Source of the DNA: Phoronis ovalis
Lineage: Eukaryota > Phoronida > Phoronidae
Length of the DNA stretch: 21,095 bases
Reading direction: 5' to 3'
Assembly (NCBI GenBank): GCA_028565635.1
Contig: JAOXYB010106048.1
Span: forward strand, 1 to 21,095
Shown here: positions 7,031 through 17,600 of the stretch, piece after piece
How the letters are laid out: every line of letters begins with the position of its first letter
How positions within the stretch are numbered: the first letter of the stretch is position 1
Position numbers and translations under genes: made by a program
The notes under the pieces: model-generated
What the model saw: only the letters and a program-made list of their open reading frames with translations
What the model was told of the DNA's origin: nothing
The model's database searches: none

Positions 7031-9823
7031 GTATGTTAAGATTTTGTTTAGTCTACTACATTATGATGATCTCCGTTGTTTTACTCGTAATTTCGTCAAT
7101 CTTAGTATCCTGTAACCTGAAATCCACATTGGAAAATCGATTGCAGGGATCAAATGCAAATGTATCATTGTTATTAGGGAATTAGGATAGTTATTATGTA
7201 GACAACTGTATTTTATACATTTGTTTACATACATTGGTTATATTTTATGTCTTTTTATGAGAATTTGTCGTGATTTGAAGGACAGTGATCTAGGAGTTTT
7301 GGTTTTAAATATATGCATGATGATCATGACTTTGTAAATCTCGCTCAAGTCAGGTCAGTCATGTGACATGCACCGTCTGTACTGTGTGGTGTGTGACAGG
7401 TAGTGACTGTCCCAGTGACGAAGTGTCCTTATATCATCTCCCTATGTATTGATTTTCATTTCAAATACATGTTCATAATGATAGCATTTTTGTGGCATCT
7501 CACAAAAGTTTAATCTTATTTCACAACTATTAATAATCATTAATAACAACCCAATACTCGCAATACTGTAGACATTAACTTAAGTTTGCCTGCTTTCAAA
7601 GGTTTGTTTTGATTCTAATCATATAATGACATCTCTATACTTCACTGTTGTTACTATTAACAATGCTGCACAAAGAGTACTGTGTTGTATCTGCCAGCTG
7701 GTTACTGTAAATACTCGTTTTCACAAATAAATGCAATTTATGTTGTTTTAGGTCTATATTATATATTATCCGGTCAGGGATACAGATTTGACATAGGATG
7801 GTACGTATCTATTTTTTTAGAAAGACTGTCAAAGATTTATATTCAAGTTGTATTTTAATGTGTTGACTTGTGAAATATATTTGTATCTGTTTGTCAGAAG
7901 TTGCATTGGATAGGTTGAAAAAAGACTGTTGGCAGCAATATGGCATATTTTGCAGGTGATTAAGTTTTAATGACAAATACAGTAATTTCAAGCTTATTCC
8001 TAAAATGTCTAGAACAAAGTCCTGAGTGACATATAGCTTATCTGTTTCCAAAAAATGAACAAATAATGGGCACACAGAACAGTGCTGTACTCAATGTGAA
8101 ATCTAGCCTGTTTGACAAGTCAGTGCATCCAATTGTTTAATACAAAAAATATGTTTCTTGTAGGTATTTAACACAGATTTCACCATACATGTGGGCAGCA
8201 CTTGGTGTTGGTCTTTCCATTTCATTATCAGTTCTAGGTGCAGCTTGGTAAGTGTCTATAAATACCTTCATGTGCTATACAATATGTATACTTTTCAAAG
8301 TAAAAACATTCTTTATTTATTTCACATTTAAATGAGACATGTTGTCAGTGGTTGTAGTTGTCCTTGTTGTGGCATATAGTCATTTATTAGTTAAACCAAG
8401 TCAACATATGTAACAGGAAACTGGTATTCCTTGAAAACAAGAAGTCAGTGATTTCTGGATACATTTCTACTTGTTTGTTAATTCTTTGACTATAAAAATA
8501 CACAGTATTTAAATGTTGAATTGTATAATATTTGTACATGTAATATACTTTTAGGGGTATCTTCACAACTGGATCAAGTATAATTGGTGGTGGTGTAAAG
8601 GCACCTAGGATAAAAACAAAGAATCTGATTAGCATTATTTTCTGTGAAGCTGTGGCTATTTATGGTATCATTATGGCAATTGTCATCAGTAATCTTATTG
8701 AGGTAAAGCTTGGAAAATATCTGCAATTGTTACTCTGAACAACACTTTTGTAATTCAACTAAATTTTTACGCATTAATACTCTGTCATACTCGATATTAT
8801 ATTTTTGCTGAAGAGTAAAGTGTTTCAATGTTAAAAGATGCTTTAGTTACCATGGTATATTCTGGGAAGATTGATAAATCATGAACTCTTGATACCGGCG
8901 CTCATTACCAATATCAATTATGGAACTTGACTGTAATAGTACTATTAAGCAGTTCCCCCTCACTTCAGCACATGTTTTAAAAGATCAGATGCAGTATTGT
9001 AATAATGTTTGTATCTTGCAGAGGTTCGACGAACAAGCTGCTATAGAATCTGGAAGCTTTAACATCATTAAACAGAACTACATGGCCGGCTATGCCATGT
9101 TTGGAGCTGGATTAACTGTTGGCCTGTGTAATGTTTTCTGTGGAATTTGTGTAGGGATAGTGGGATCTGGTGCCGCTTTAGCTGATGCTGCAAATGGAAG
9201 TCTGTTCGTGAAAATTCTGGTTATAGAAATCTTTGCCTCTGCTATTGGTTTATTCGGAGTTATTGTAGCCATTTTACAGGTATGTACAACTAAACTAAAA
9301 TATTTGCAGTACTGAAATGTTCTCATTTAGGAAGATGCAAATAGTAATACATATGTCAAGTTGTTGTCTAGTTACTATGCTGTTACAACTGTCAATTCGT
9401 TTGTCACAAATTTCACTGGCATTCAGTAATGTTCTCTTTTGACAGCTTTATCCACACAAATTTTTTCCTTAGTTCTGAAATGTCAATCCAATCCATGCGA
9501 ACTTAATATTTGGCAGTGCACTGACTGATTTAAGGATGTTAAAATGTTTTAAATTAGATTATGTCATTTGCAGAACAGTGCATTTTATAATGTAACAGTT
9601 ATTTCATGCATTAAATTGTATTTTGCTGCTAATAACTCGACAAATAAATTTGGAAAGTGTAAAGGATTAACGACAGATAAATGAAGTGATTTTTGAAGAC
9701 AAGCTGATATTTTTGAATGCATGTTGTGACATGATTCAGAGTCTTAATAATAAGCATTAATTCAACCGGTTTCATCCTTTTCAGACATCAAAAGTAAAGA
9801 TGGGCGACAAGATTGCTGCATAA
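6967..9823 (+). CDS. ATP6V0B: V-type proton ATPase 21 kDa proteolipid subunit c'' (complete, six exons)
   Basis: Exons 6967-7030, 7752-7800, 8164-8247, 8555-8702, 9022-9279 and 9785-9823 join in phase to 642 nt (213 aa plus stop), close to the 205 aa of human ATP6V0B. The c'' subunit sits in the membrane V0 ring with subunit c and carries protons during rotation, acidifying lysosomes, endosomes and secretory vesicles. The protein is almost entirely hydrophobic helices. Family signatures: [19 protein letters not shown] (residues 72-90), the FCEAVAIYG helix with the proton-carrying glutamate E97, [14 protein letters not shown] (137-150), [12 protein letters not shown] (160-171), and the last helix with E184. 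The N-terminal helix (1-27) is divergent but in place. The start has G at -3 and G at +4. It is divergently paired with the EH gene. Confidence 0.97.
7031..7751. other. ATP6V0B intron 1
   Basis: A 721-bp AT-rich intron. It holds one notable motif, GTCATGTGAC at 7358-7367 (listed separately), in a stretch with several GT/TG-rich runs (7370-7400). Otherwise I see nothing in it. Confidence 0.6.
7358..7367. promoter_or_regulatory. M-box / CLEAR-like E-box in ATP6V0B intron 1
   Basis: GTCATGTGAC contains the exact MITF M-box TCATGTGA and differs by one base from the palindromic CLEAR site GTCACGTGAC bound by TFEB. V-ATPase subunit genes are established targets of TFEB/MITF factors in vertebrates. 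The site lies about 390 bp downstream of the start codon. A single 10-bp match is only suggestive. Confidence 0.35.
7752..7800 (+). CDS. ATP6V0B: ATP6V0B exon 2
   Basis: 49 nt encoding [15 protein letters not shown] with split codons at both ends; acceptor tgttttag, donor gtacgt. 'YRFDIGW' matches FRFDVAW of the human protein. Confidence 0.92.
7801..8163. other. ATP6V0B intron 2, no distinct content
   Basis: A 363-bp intron. The 88-codon minus-strand open frame at 7809-8075 has no recognisable similarity and is taken as chance. Confidence 0.6.
8164..8247 (+). CDS. ATP6V0B: ATP6V0B exon 3
   Basis: 84 nt encoding [20 protein letters not shown] and on to LGAAW. This is the first conserved proteolipid helix, GxGLxxSLSVxGAAWG. 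Donor gtaagt. Confidence 0.95.
8248..9021. other. ATP6V0B introns 3 (8248-8554) and 4 (8703-9021)
   Basis: Two short introns flanking exon 4 (8555-8702). Both have good GT-AG ends and no repeat or RNA gene that I can see. Confidence 0.6.
8555..8702 (+). CDS. ATP6V0B: ATP6V0B exon 4, with the essential glutamate
   Basis: 148 nt encoding [20 protein letters not shown], the cytosolic loop, and the helix [18 protein letters not shown]97 corresponds to the proton-carrying glutamate known from yeast Vma16. Donor gtaaag. Confidence 0.96.
9022..9279 (+). CDS. ATP6V0B: ATP6V0B exon 5
   Basis: 258 nt, exactly 86 codons, after acceptor cttgcag; donor gtatgt. It encodes a lumenal loop ([18 protein letters not shown]), then two helices with [20 protein letters not shown] and [20 protein letters not shown]. 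This loop is the least conserved part compared with the human protein. Confidence 0.96.
9280..9784. other. ATP6V0B intron 5, no distinct content
   Basis: A 505-bp AT-rich intron with ordinary splice signals and nothing else recognisable. Confidence 0.6.
9785..9823 (+). CDS. ATP6V0B: ATP6V0B exon 6 and stop
   Basis: After acceptor cttttcag it encodes [12 protein letters not shown] and TAA. The human protein ends TSRVKMGD, so four extra residues are present here. Confidence 0.95.
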   Translation, partial: TSKVKMGDKIAA

Positions 9824-9940
9824 TTTTTCCTTGGACTTGAAGCACAACACACTGCTATTACAGACTAGTCAGAGGAATTATTTATTTTACATAATCAAGA
9901 TGGGAAACTATTGATAATCATGAAAAAAGGAAAACTTTTA

Positions 9941-9946
9941 AATAAA
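9941..9946 (+). terminator. Proximal polyadenylation signal of ATP6V0B
   Basis: AATAAA 118 bp after the stop codon; it would give a short 3' UTR. Confidence 0.45.
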
Positions 9947-10432
9947 CATGTTGGCAGAATTAATACATACACAAAAAAAACTGCAAACGTATGAAGATCT
10001 ACAAAACAATTTCTGAGTCTACTGAAAAGACTGTTGTAAATGTTGATGTGCTTGTACATAAAATATGCTATAATATTCTAGGCTGTATATTCAGAAGCTT
10101 ATGGAAGAAAGTAGTTCTTGTTAGATATCAGCTGAAAGAAGAGCATTAATCAATGGACTGACTATAGGATGTTCTCCACAAACCATTTTTTCCAGAGTTT
10201 GCTATGTAAATAGGAACATAGCTCTCCCATTTTGCAAAGGTGAAGAATACATGTTCTACTATCTGCTCTTTCAGAGTTAGTTGTTAATTTTGGTCAGCTA
10301 TAGGAATGATTATGAGAAAATTCAAAACCTTGAAAATTTGTTGATAAGCCTTTGGTAGTAACTAGTAACATTGTTATCTACTCAGCATTCCTTGTTGCAA
10401 TGTGTCTTTGTAAATGTTGTTTTGTGCAATGT

Positions 10433-10438
10433 AATAAA
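10433..10438 (+). terminator. Distal polyadenylation signal of ATP6V0B
   Basis: AATAAA preceded by TGTAAATGTTGTTTTGTG-type sequence and followed about 55 bp later by a GT-rich stretch (tgtcggtgtgttt near 10488). It is better supported by context than the proximal signal. Confidence 0.5.
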
Positions 10439-11322
10439 GTGCTAACTAAATTAGACAAGTATACTACTTGCTGCTTATGTCAGCTATTGTCGGTGTGTTT
10501 ACTGGGCCTAACTTCCACGTGGCAGTTGACCTGCAGAACTCTAATCATCTCAGCTTTTTCATAACTTAGTTCAGTTTAGGTTTGAAAAGGGGTAGGAGCT
10601 CCGAGTGCATGTACATCATATTGCCAAAAACGTTTAAGCAGAAGCAGGGCTAAATAGCGATAAGAGGCTAACACTTGTTGTTTCGCATATTCTGTACCAT
10701 GAAAAAAGTAAAATTGCTAAATAGACACAAAGTTATTACCATCCTCGCCTGTCCCTAGCTCCATCCTTTACTTTTGCCTCATCATATGTTAGCATACTGC
10801 TATTCATAAACATCAGCACCCAGCAATGTGTTAAAAAAGGATTACATTTACAATTTCTAGAATTACTTTAGTTTAATGCGGGTCTAATGTTAGTGCCAGT
10901 AATTCAGCGCTGAAAACCTCGGGTTAAAGTCTTCAACGGCCAGATGTCGCTTTCAGACACCTGTTGCTCCAATTTACGTTTTGGAGTTATCCCTCTTGTC
11001 TTGTTGCTGTGGAGTCCGGGGGCCAAGCAAGATAATTTGTTAGGCATTACAATATATTATTTTTAATTCACTGAATCGTTTTTGCATATACCTTATAATA
11101 TTTTTAGTCTAAATAACTTAATATGAATTTAAAAATTCTCATTTAATTGAGAATAGTAAGAAAATCGCTATTTGTTCATTTGTTTATGAGTACCCCCCCC
11201 AGAGTATTATCCATATGTGGCGGCCATGATTAATTTATGAGGCCAAGGAGACGTGAAACAGCGGAATAATTAAAAGCTGCTCGTAGCAGAATTTATTTAT
11301 TAGCTGGAAAATATATAAACGT

Positions 11323-11330
11323 TGACGTCA
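11323..11330. promoter_or_regulatory. Perfect CRE palindrome upstream of RGS22
   Basis: TGACGTCA, the full cAMP-response-element consensus for CREB/CREM/ATF factors, lies 259 bp before the RGS22 start codon. Vertebrate RGS22 is testis-expressed, and CREM drives many germ-cell genes through such sites. The link to this gene is inference from position. Confidence 0.4.
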
Positions 11331-11544
11331 TAGTTGCGAATAGCTTTCAAATGACTGAACATTATTTGGTATGGAAGAGATTAAAGTAACGTAAACTATC
11401 GATCCCGGTGATAGATCTACAGAGACTGCTGTTTTGGCTTCTGAGACGTCTGTTTCTAAACGAGTGTCCGGTTGTGTGGAATCGGTTGTAAGTTTAATTT
11501 GACCGGTTAAGTTAATTATATCACTTTTGGAGTAGGCGGTGCAA

Positions 11545-11573
11545 ATGGAATATTTTGTATGACCAATTATTAA
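11545..11573 (+). other. Two short uORFs before the RGS22 start
   Basis: ATG at 11545 encodes MEYFV and stops at 11560-11562. An overlapping ATG at 11559 encodes MTNY and stops at 11571-11573. Both precede the ATG at 11589 and could reduce its use if the transcript starts upstream; the transcription start is not known. Confidence 0.35.
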
Positions 11574-11588
11574 ACACTATAGTTAAAA

Positions 11589-11628
11589 ATGAAGATACCA
11601 AAAATTATAGACCATGTGATCCAAACAG
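11589..11628 (+). CDS. RGS22: RGS22 exon 1 (start codon)
   Basis: Encodes MKIPKIIDHVIQT plus one base; donor gtaaac. The leftover G joins AT of the next exon to give Asp. A at -3 supports the start. The segment has no strong family similarity, so it rests on phase, length and position. Confidence 0.62.
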
Positions 11629-14600
11629 GTAAACTTTAATAATTTTATTTCATAATTAAAATTCTCAAATCGCAATTTATCTTTAATTTGCTTAACAGGT
11701 TTCTTTATAAATATTACTATATTATATATTTCGTAAAATGTATTTAATTGGAAATTTTTAATAATCACTTTCGTAAGGCAAAGTTCACTGCAGCTTCATG
11801 GAAATAAAGTTGATTTTATTACAATTACAGTATTATACTACACAGCGTATGACAGGATGGCTATTTATTATTATCATATTATTTAGTGGCAAATTTAAGA
11901 ATGTTAGCACACCACGACCCACAAGCCTTATTTTATAGAGATAAGAGTATACCTCAGGGAAGGATATGCATATTTCATATAACAGTGTTACTGTACTCAA
12001 TTGTGTTTAAACTATGAAAACAAACAAACAAAAAAGTATTGTTACTATTTGGATTATACCATTTCTAGTTGAATCCGTTTCATGGGATAAAACCAAGAAA
12101 TTTGATATCAAAGTCATTGCCCTAGCTCTGAAAAATTATATTTTGTAACCCAATCCCAAAACCTTGGGCAAAACTTACAATTTCTACATCTGTCAAAAAC
12201 TGTTTTAGATTTTAATTAAATTATTTGTTCTTTAAAGGTCAAACTTCATCATGCAATAAAGAATAAAATTATTTTGCTTCTCTTTTGGTAAACATGACAT
12301 TTTGGAATTAATTATTTTAATATTTAAATTGGAAAAAATAATGCTTTGTACTGATTTAATCAAGAGCTCATGTTACCTGGTCATTTACTGATTATATTTA
12401 ATTTATAAATTGCTGTTCAGAATAATCATGAAAAGTGGTTGTTGTTTTGTTTAACTCAGCAGATGTGTGTTGCCTTTATTATTTTATTGGTGCTAATAGA
12501 TACATTTTGAATAGTATCATTTTCTATCATATTGTCTCCAACAGAAAATTGCCCAAAAATACCCAACTTCACAGTAGGAAATTCTGCCAATTTAACCAGT
12601 ATGCAAATTGCTAAGAAATAAATATTTCTTATAAATTTGATACTAAAAAATTTGAGAATTACATAAAACCATATGTGATAGGAACACTAAAAAAAATACA
12701 GTGGTTGTCAGTCCAATAGCTTTATCCTTATCTGTAAATACAGTCTCCACCATGTTGTTACCTAAGAATGTTAACTATGAAGCTAGAAGTTTACAAACTG
12801 TTGTCAAACTTGTATCAGGGCATCAGCATCCTTGATTACAGGACTGGTATAGAATGAATTAAATGATGCCTGTAATTAAATTTGTAAGGAGTAAAGTCTG
12901 CTGTTATTTGATCAGTTAATAGATGATTACATAAAAATTACTGCTACTGATTGAATACACTGAATACCTGATATAACACCTTGGTGATTATCTTTTTTGC
13001 TTGACAATGTTAAAGGTATTTTGTTAATAAATAGTTGATTGCTGCAAATTGCTTTGTAATAGATTTCCATCAAAATGTTTTAGTTGATTTTCTTTTATTT
13101 GTCCATTTTAACTAGCTAACTTAAAACTATAAAATTAAGGAATTACCTAAATTCTGTTAAATACCATAAATCAAGTATAAATAATGTTACCCTCTGAAAA
13201 CAGTGTTACAATTGTATTCAGGTTTTGTAATAAAAACAGCTTAAAATAAAAAAAAAGTAAATTTTTATACTTCACTATATATTTGGTATGACTGAAATAT
13301 AAAGCAAACCAGTTCATGAAAAACTATAAGAAAAACATTTTCACAGAATCTCTGAAGGATGTACCATGGAAATGTAGTCAAAAATCTTTTTGTAATAATT
13401 TAATTTAAGCAATAAAAATGTTATGTACAAGAATGAGATTTTTAACAAAATTTTCATTTTATATAGCTAACACAGAAAACAGCCTGTCAATCCCTAGAGT
13501 GTACTTGCTGCTATGAAAATATTTAATAAGCAATTTATTCAAATATTGGATTCTATGATCATAATGCTCCATTGTACAAATATTTCATCAAGCTTTTATG
13601 TTGCTTCTCAAAATGTTTTCAGTTATCGTCAATATAGATGCTTTGTTTGGGGATAAAATTCATATAAAGTACCTTTAATGTACCAGCACATGAAATTGCA
13701 AATACATCTTTTAATATCAATTTTTATTTTCAATGGATATTATAGTTTACCTTTCAGCAATATGCTGGAATGAAAATTTATAATTCATTTTTAATGTATG
13801 TTTACTTACAAATAGTGTTACATAAATGCCAATAAAAAAAATTTGAAATTTTCAATTTTGTGTACTGTATAAAACCCAGACATTTCTTTGAAAATGCTTA
13901 AATTACTGCTCAATAAAACCTATTGATTTTTATTTATTAACTAAATCTGAGTTCATTATGTCATTTATTATTGATAAATGCAACATGAAACTAATGATAA
14001 AAATGCTTTGACAGTAATATGCATTACAAGAATATGTCTTCAAATATCAGAACTGAGTGATCCCATTTTATAGTTCTGTTCTGCTATTGTCCCAGTAAAC
14101 AGTGGAGATGCTTTGTTGAGTTAGAGGGGAGTTAGATTGTTGATTATAAATCTAGGATATATGAAACTCTTAGAGTTTTATATATCCTAGAATAAACCTT
14201 CTTTATTAATTAAACATAAGCAATGGTAAAGTTAACATGACTGTTTTCTCTGGGATTCTGTGTGCGCAGAGGAATTCAAGGAACCACAGGACTGAAATGA
14301 GTGGAATTCTTGATAATGTCCCTTTTTAATTTTCTTTTATCAAAGCCAGATAACGTTTTATAAATAGTAGCTGAACAAATATAATTACATTAATGCAAAA
14401 TCAATTTTTAGGTTACTAATATAGCTAAATTGTGATGGTTTTTCCATGTAACTTGCAATGTGTTTTGTTCAATTGTGGCAATATATTAAATTAAGTTATA
14501 GCATTAAATTTAATTTATCTGACATTTCATTAAAAAAAAAGACATTCTTTTTTAGTGACATTGATGAATCTTTTATTCCTTTTTTCAGTATTATTATTTT

Positions 14601-17600
14601 GTTAATTATTGTCGATGTAAAAATTTTATAGGAACAAATATTTAAGTTTTGTTAATAATCTTTAGCATTAAATTACTGATTTTAGCATATAAACTATACT
14701 AGAAGTTGATAATAGTAAGGCCAAATACATACTACCACAGTATTTTTTATGAAACTTCTTAAATGGAGTGCATTTATGATGTTACATGATATAGGAAATA
14801 AACCTGAACCAACTTTTTTACAACAAAAAAAAATTTTTGCATTTCAGATCCACCTCAAATATGGGATGATGAACTGGTAAGTATAGTTTAAGCTATCTAT
14901 CACTGCATATGGCACCTAGCTGCCAAAGTTTGGGGAACCAAGAGAATTTTCATACTTGAAGTAATAATTAGCTTAATTACGATACAAGAAAAAAATCCAC
15001 CAGTGGTTTAGATATAAAAAGTCTTATTTTCTTGTGATTCACATTAAAAATGTCATATTTTTGTAAGTAACTAAATATGTTCTAACCAGGTAAAACTTAA
15101 TCACTCTTTTCCTTTTTTATATTTTTGCATGTTTTATTGCCCAGGGCATAAGTTTTATGGCCTGGTAAAAATAGTAGCTAGGCAAGGACAGCTTTCAAGC
15201 AAGTTCATTGATCATCCTATAGTTACATAGCAGTGTTGGCTAAAGATATTATGTGCATAGATACACCTTTTCTGTTGTGTTGATTTAAGGTTTACATGTA
15301 TGATCATGATGATTTATGCAGAATATTTATGAGTTCTAAAAATATAGATCGGGGCCAACAATATATACAATCTGTTTGCTTAAAGCCCTATTTTTTAATC
15401 TCAAGTTTCCCAAATAAATTATGATTCAATTTAAATCTGTTTATTTTGTTTGCCTTTGTTTTGTACTCATATGATATATGATGTTAAATTTTGTTTAATT
15501 ACTGTTATTTTTTTACAGGAGGATTTCCTTGCAACTGACGATTTATTCGTGGAATATTTCAATGCCTTTCTTAAACTTCCTGTAAGCTGTAACTTGTGTT
15601 TTTAATATAATTTACCTGGTTTGTGATTATTAATTAAATTATTGAAGACTACATCTAGATAAAAAGCTTGTTACATTTTTAAAATTTGACTTTAAAGCTT
15701 TTCTGAGAAATTCACGCAAGCTATAGCTAGCAGAAATGCCAATATACTCTTTTCTGCAGTATAACAAATTTATAATCTAGCTTTAGTGAAAGCATTTAGA
15801 AGATCAACTCTACAGGTTTTAATTGTGGGTTTGCCTCTGCTATACTCTGCTATATGTGAACATAATGTATCTTTAGTGTTAGATAGGTATTTTTATATAA
15901 AATTTGAATATGGACATTCTTTTAAAAATATGTAAAACTATTATTATTATTATGATTTTCAGTCTCATTACTCACATCATAATTATGTTTTGTATCTTAC
16001 TTCAGACATTTCCAGAACCATTATTATTTAATAAGGTCACTGGTGGCTTTGAAGTGGACAATGGTGCAAAAAAAGAGCTGGCCAAACAAATTAAAGCTGC
16101 CCTACGTTCTAGCAAACGTCCAGCTAAGATGTACAAAGCTACAAAACATCACAGCTTCAGTACAATACCACTTATTCCTATGGAACCTGATTATGGTCCA
16201 CAGATAAAAGAGATTGATACAAGCTTTACTGTCACTGTGAGTGTAGCAATGTCGAAATGAAAAACACAAAAAAAAATCTGCAGTTGCCAGACTTGTGTTT
16301 CTTTTAATAAATGATGCCTAGTTTATTGCCGCAGTGAAACTATAACTAAAAAGTAGCAATGGAAAAATGGGAAATCTATTAAAAATTTAGAATTGTCGAT
16401 TCTATTTTTTATTTGTAAATATTTCTCAGAGAAAAGTAATTGGCACCAGCCTTACTGTTACTGCAAATATTAGTTTCATCGAAATGAAAACCAAAAAAAA
16501 GAAACATATTTAACTGCCAGAAATGTTTTGCTTAATTTTAAAATGAAACACAATCAATTTACAGCGCAACTAAGTAAAAGACAGGAAATTTACTATAAAT
16601 GTATAATTTCCATTGCTTCCTTTAACTTGTTTTAACTGGCAATGAAATATGTATATGCATCATTAAGCAAAATAGCCAATGGCATTATTTTCAACTTTGA
16701 TCGTTGTTTTAAATTTCCATATATGTGGTACTTAAAAAACATAGACTGTGATGGTAAACAATATACATGTTACTTGTATGTGTAAAATGTTCACATCCTA
16801 TTTATTTTTAAAAATTAATTTTCAAATATGTGAAGTAAGTTTTATCAAATTTTGGGAAATGATTTGTACAAGTTTTATTTGTTTAATAATCTTTTGAAAC
16901 AGTTTTACTGTCAAAGGAATTAATAGCGCCTAAGTACACCATAGAACGAGGCTTTGTAGACATTAAATATGAATGTAGTACCGGCATATTAATACACATA
17001 TTTTTTCTTTTTTTTGGGGGGTGGCGTTTTAATTTTGGTTGTTTTGTAATGTCAACATGTTGTACTTTCTACTAAAGCAATAAAATTCCAGAGATCATTA
17101 TGGTTTTTAAAAATCGGAATTTGAATTTGGGCTTTTTTGCCACTGGAATAGTGCAATTCATGGGTCGATTTTGTTCTAATGCGATTTTCTCAAATTCAGT
17201 GTGGACAAGATTGCGCGAAAAATAAACTGGTAGTGTATGAAAGGGTGTTCGTTCCCATTATGAAGAGATAATAGTTCGGGTAATGTTGCTCTATTTGATA
17301 TGTGCATGAACATTACAACATTACTTAGGCCACAGCTCATTTTTGCGTGTAAATAAATCCATTAAAAAATATTAAGTTTAAACGGTTTCTTGCTAAAAGG
17401 TTTAGGAGAATTTGTAATACATGAAAATGCTGTAGAACAATTCAATTTGTTGAAAGATTTGTCAATATTTGGTGTATCTAAAAATGCTTTTCCATTTTAT
17501 TATAGACTTTAAATAAAGAACAAGGTATTAACTGGGTTAAAGCGGAACGATTACCAGCCTTTCTGAAGTCTGATTGTTATCACGAATATCGGCTTGCTCA

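Larger units (their letters stand above)
9824..10450 (+). other. ATP6V0B: ATP6V0B 3' UTR
   Basis: Non-coding sequence after the stop codon, extending to the second of two polyadenylation signals. The end is inferred from AATAAA at 10433-10438. The 70-codon open frame at 10352-10564 overlaps this region and shows no family similarity. Confidence 0.5.
10451..11588. other. Intergenic region and presumed RGS22 promoter / 5' UTR
   Basis: Between the ATP6V0B 3' end and the RGS22 start codon. The part around 10880-11030 is higher in GC and contains TTTTGGAGTTATCCCTCTTG (10979-10998), which resembles a GGAGTTATcTCCCTT motif I associate with molluscan interspersed repeats. A C8 run lies near 11193. 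A CRE lies at 11323-11330. A candidate 5' UTR donor (gtaagt at 11488) could mark a non-coding first exon. No TATA box is clear. Confidence 0.5.

Noticed and set aside
6967-7185. 72-codon open frame starting at the ATP6V0B ATG
   Set aside because: Only the first 21 codons are real; the rest is readthrough into intron 1.
9090-9326. 78-codon minus-strand open frame opposite ATP6V0B exon 5
   Set aside because: Shadow of a conserved coding exon on the other strand.
10352-10564. 70-codon open frame, Cys-rich
   Set aside because: It overlaps the ATP6V0B 3' UTR, including its polyadenylation signal, and has no family similarity.
10860-11030. Possible tRNA-derived SINE (B-box-like GGGTTAAAGTC)
   Set aside because: No credible A box or tRNA fold; only a general mollusc-like repeat flavour remains.
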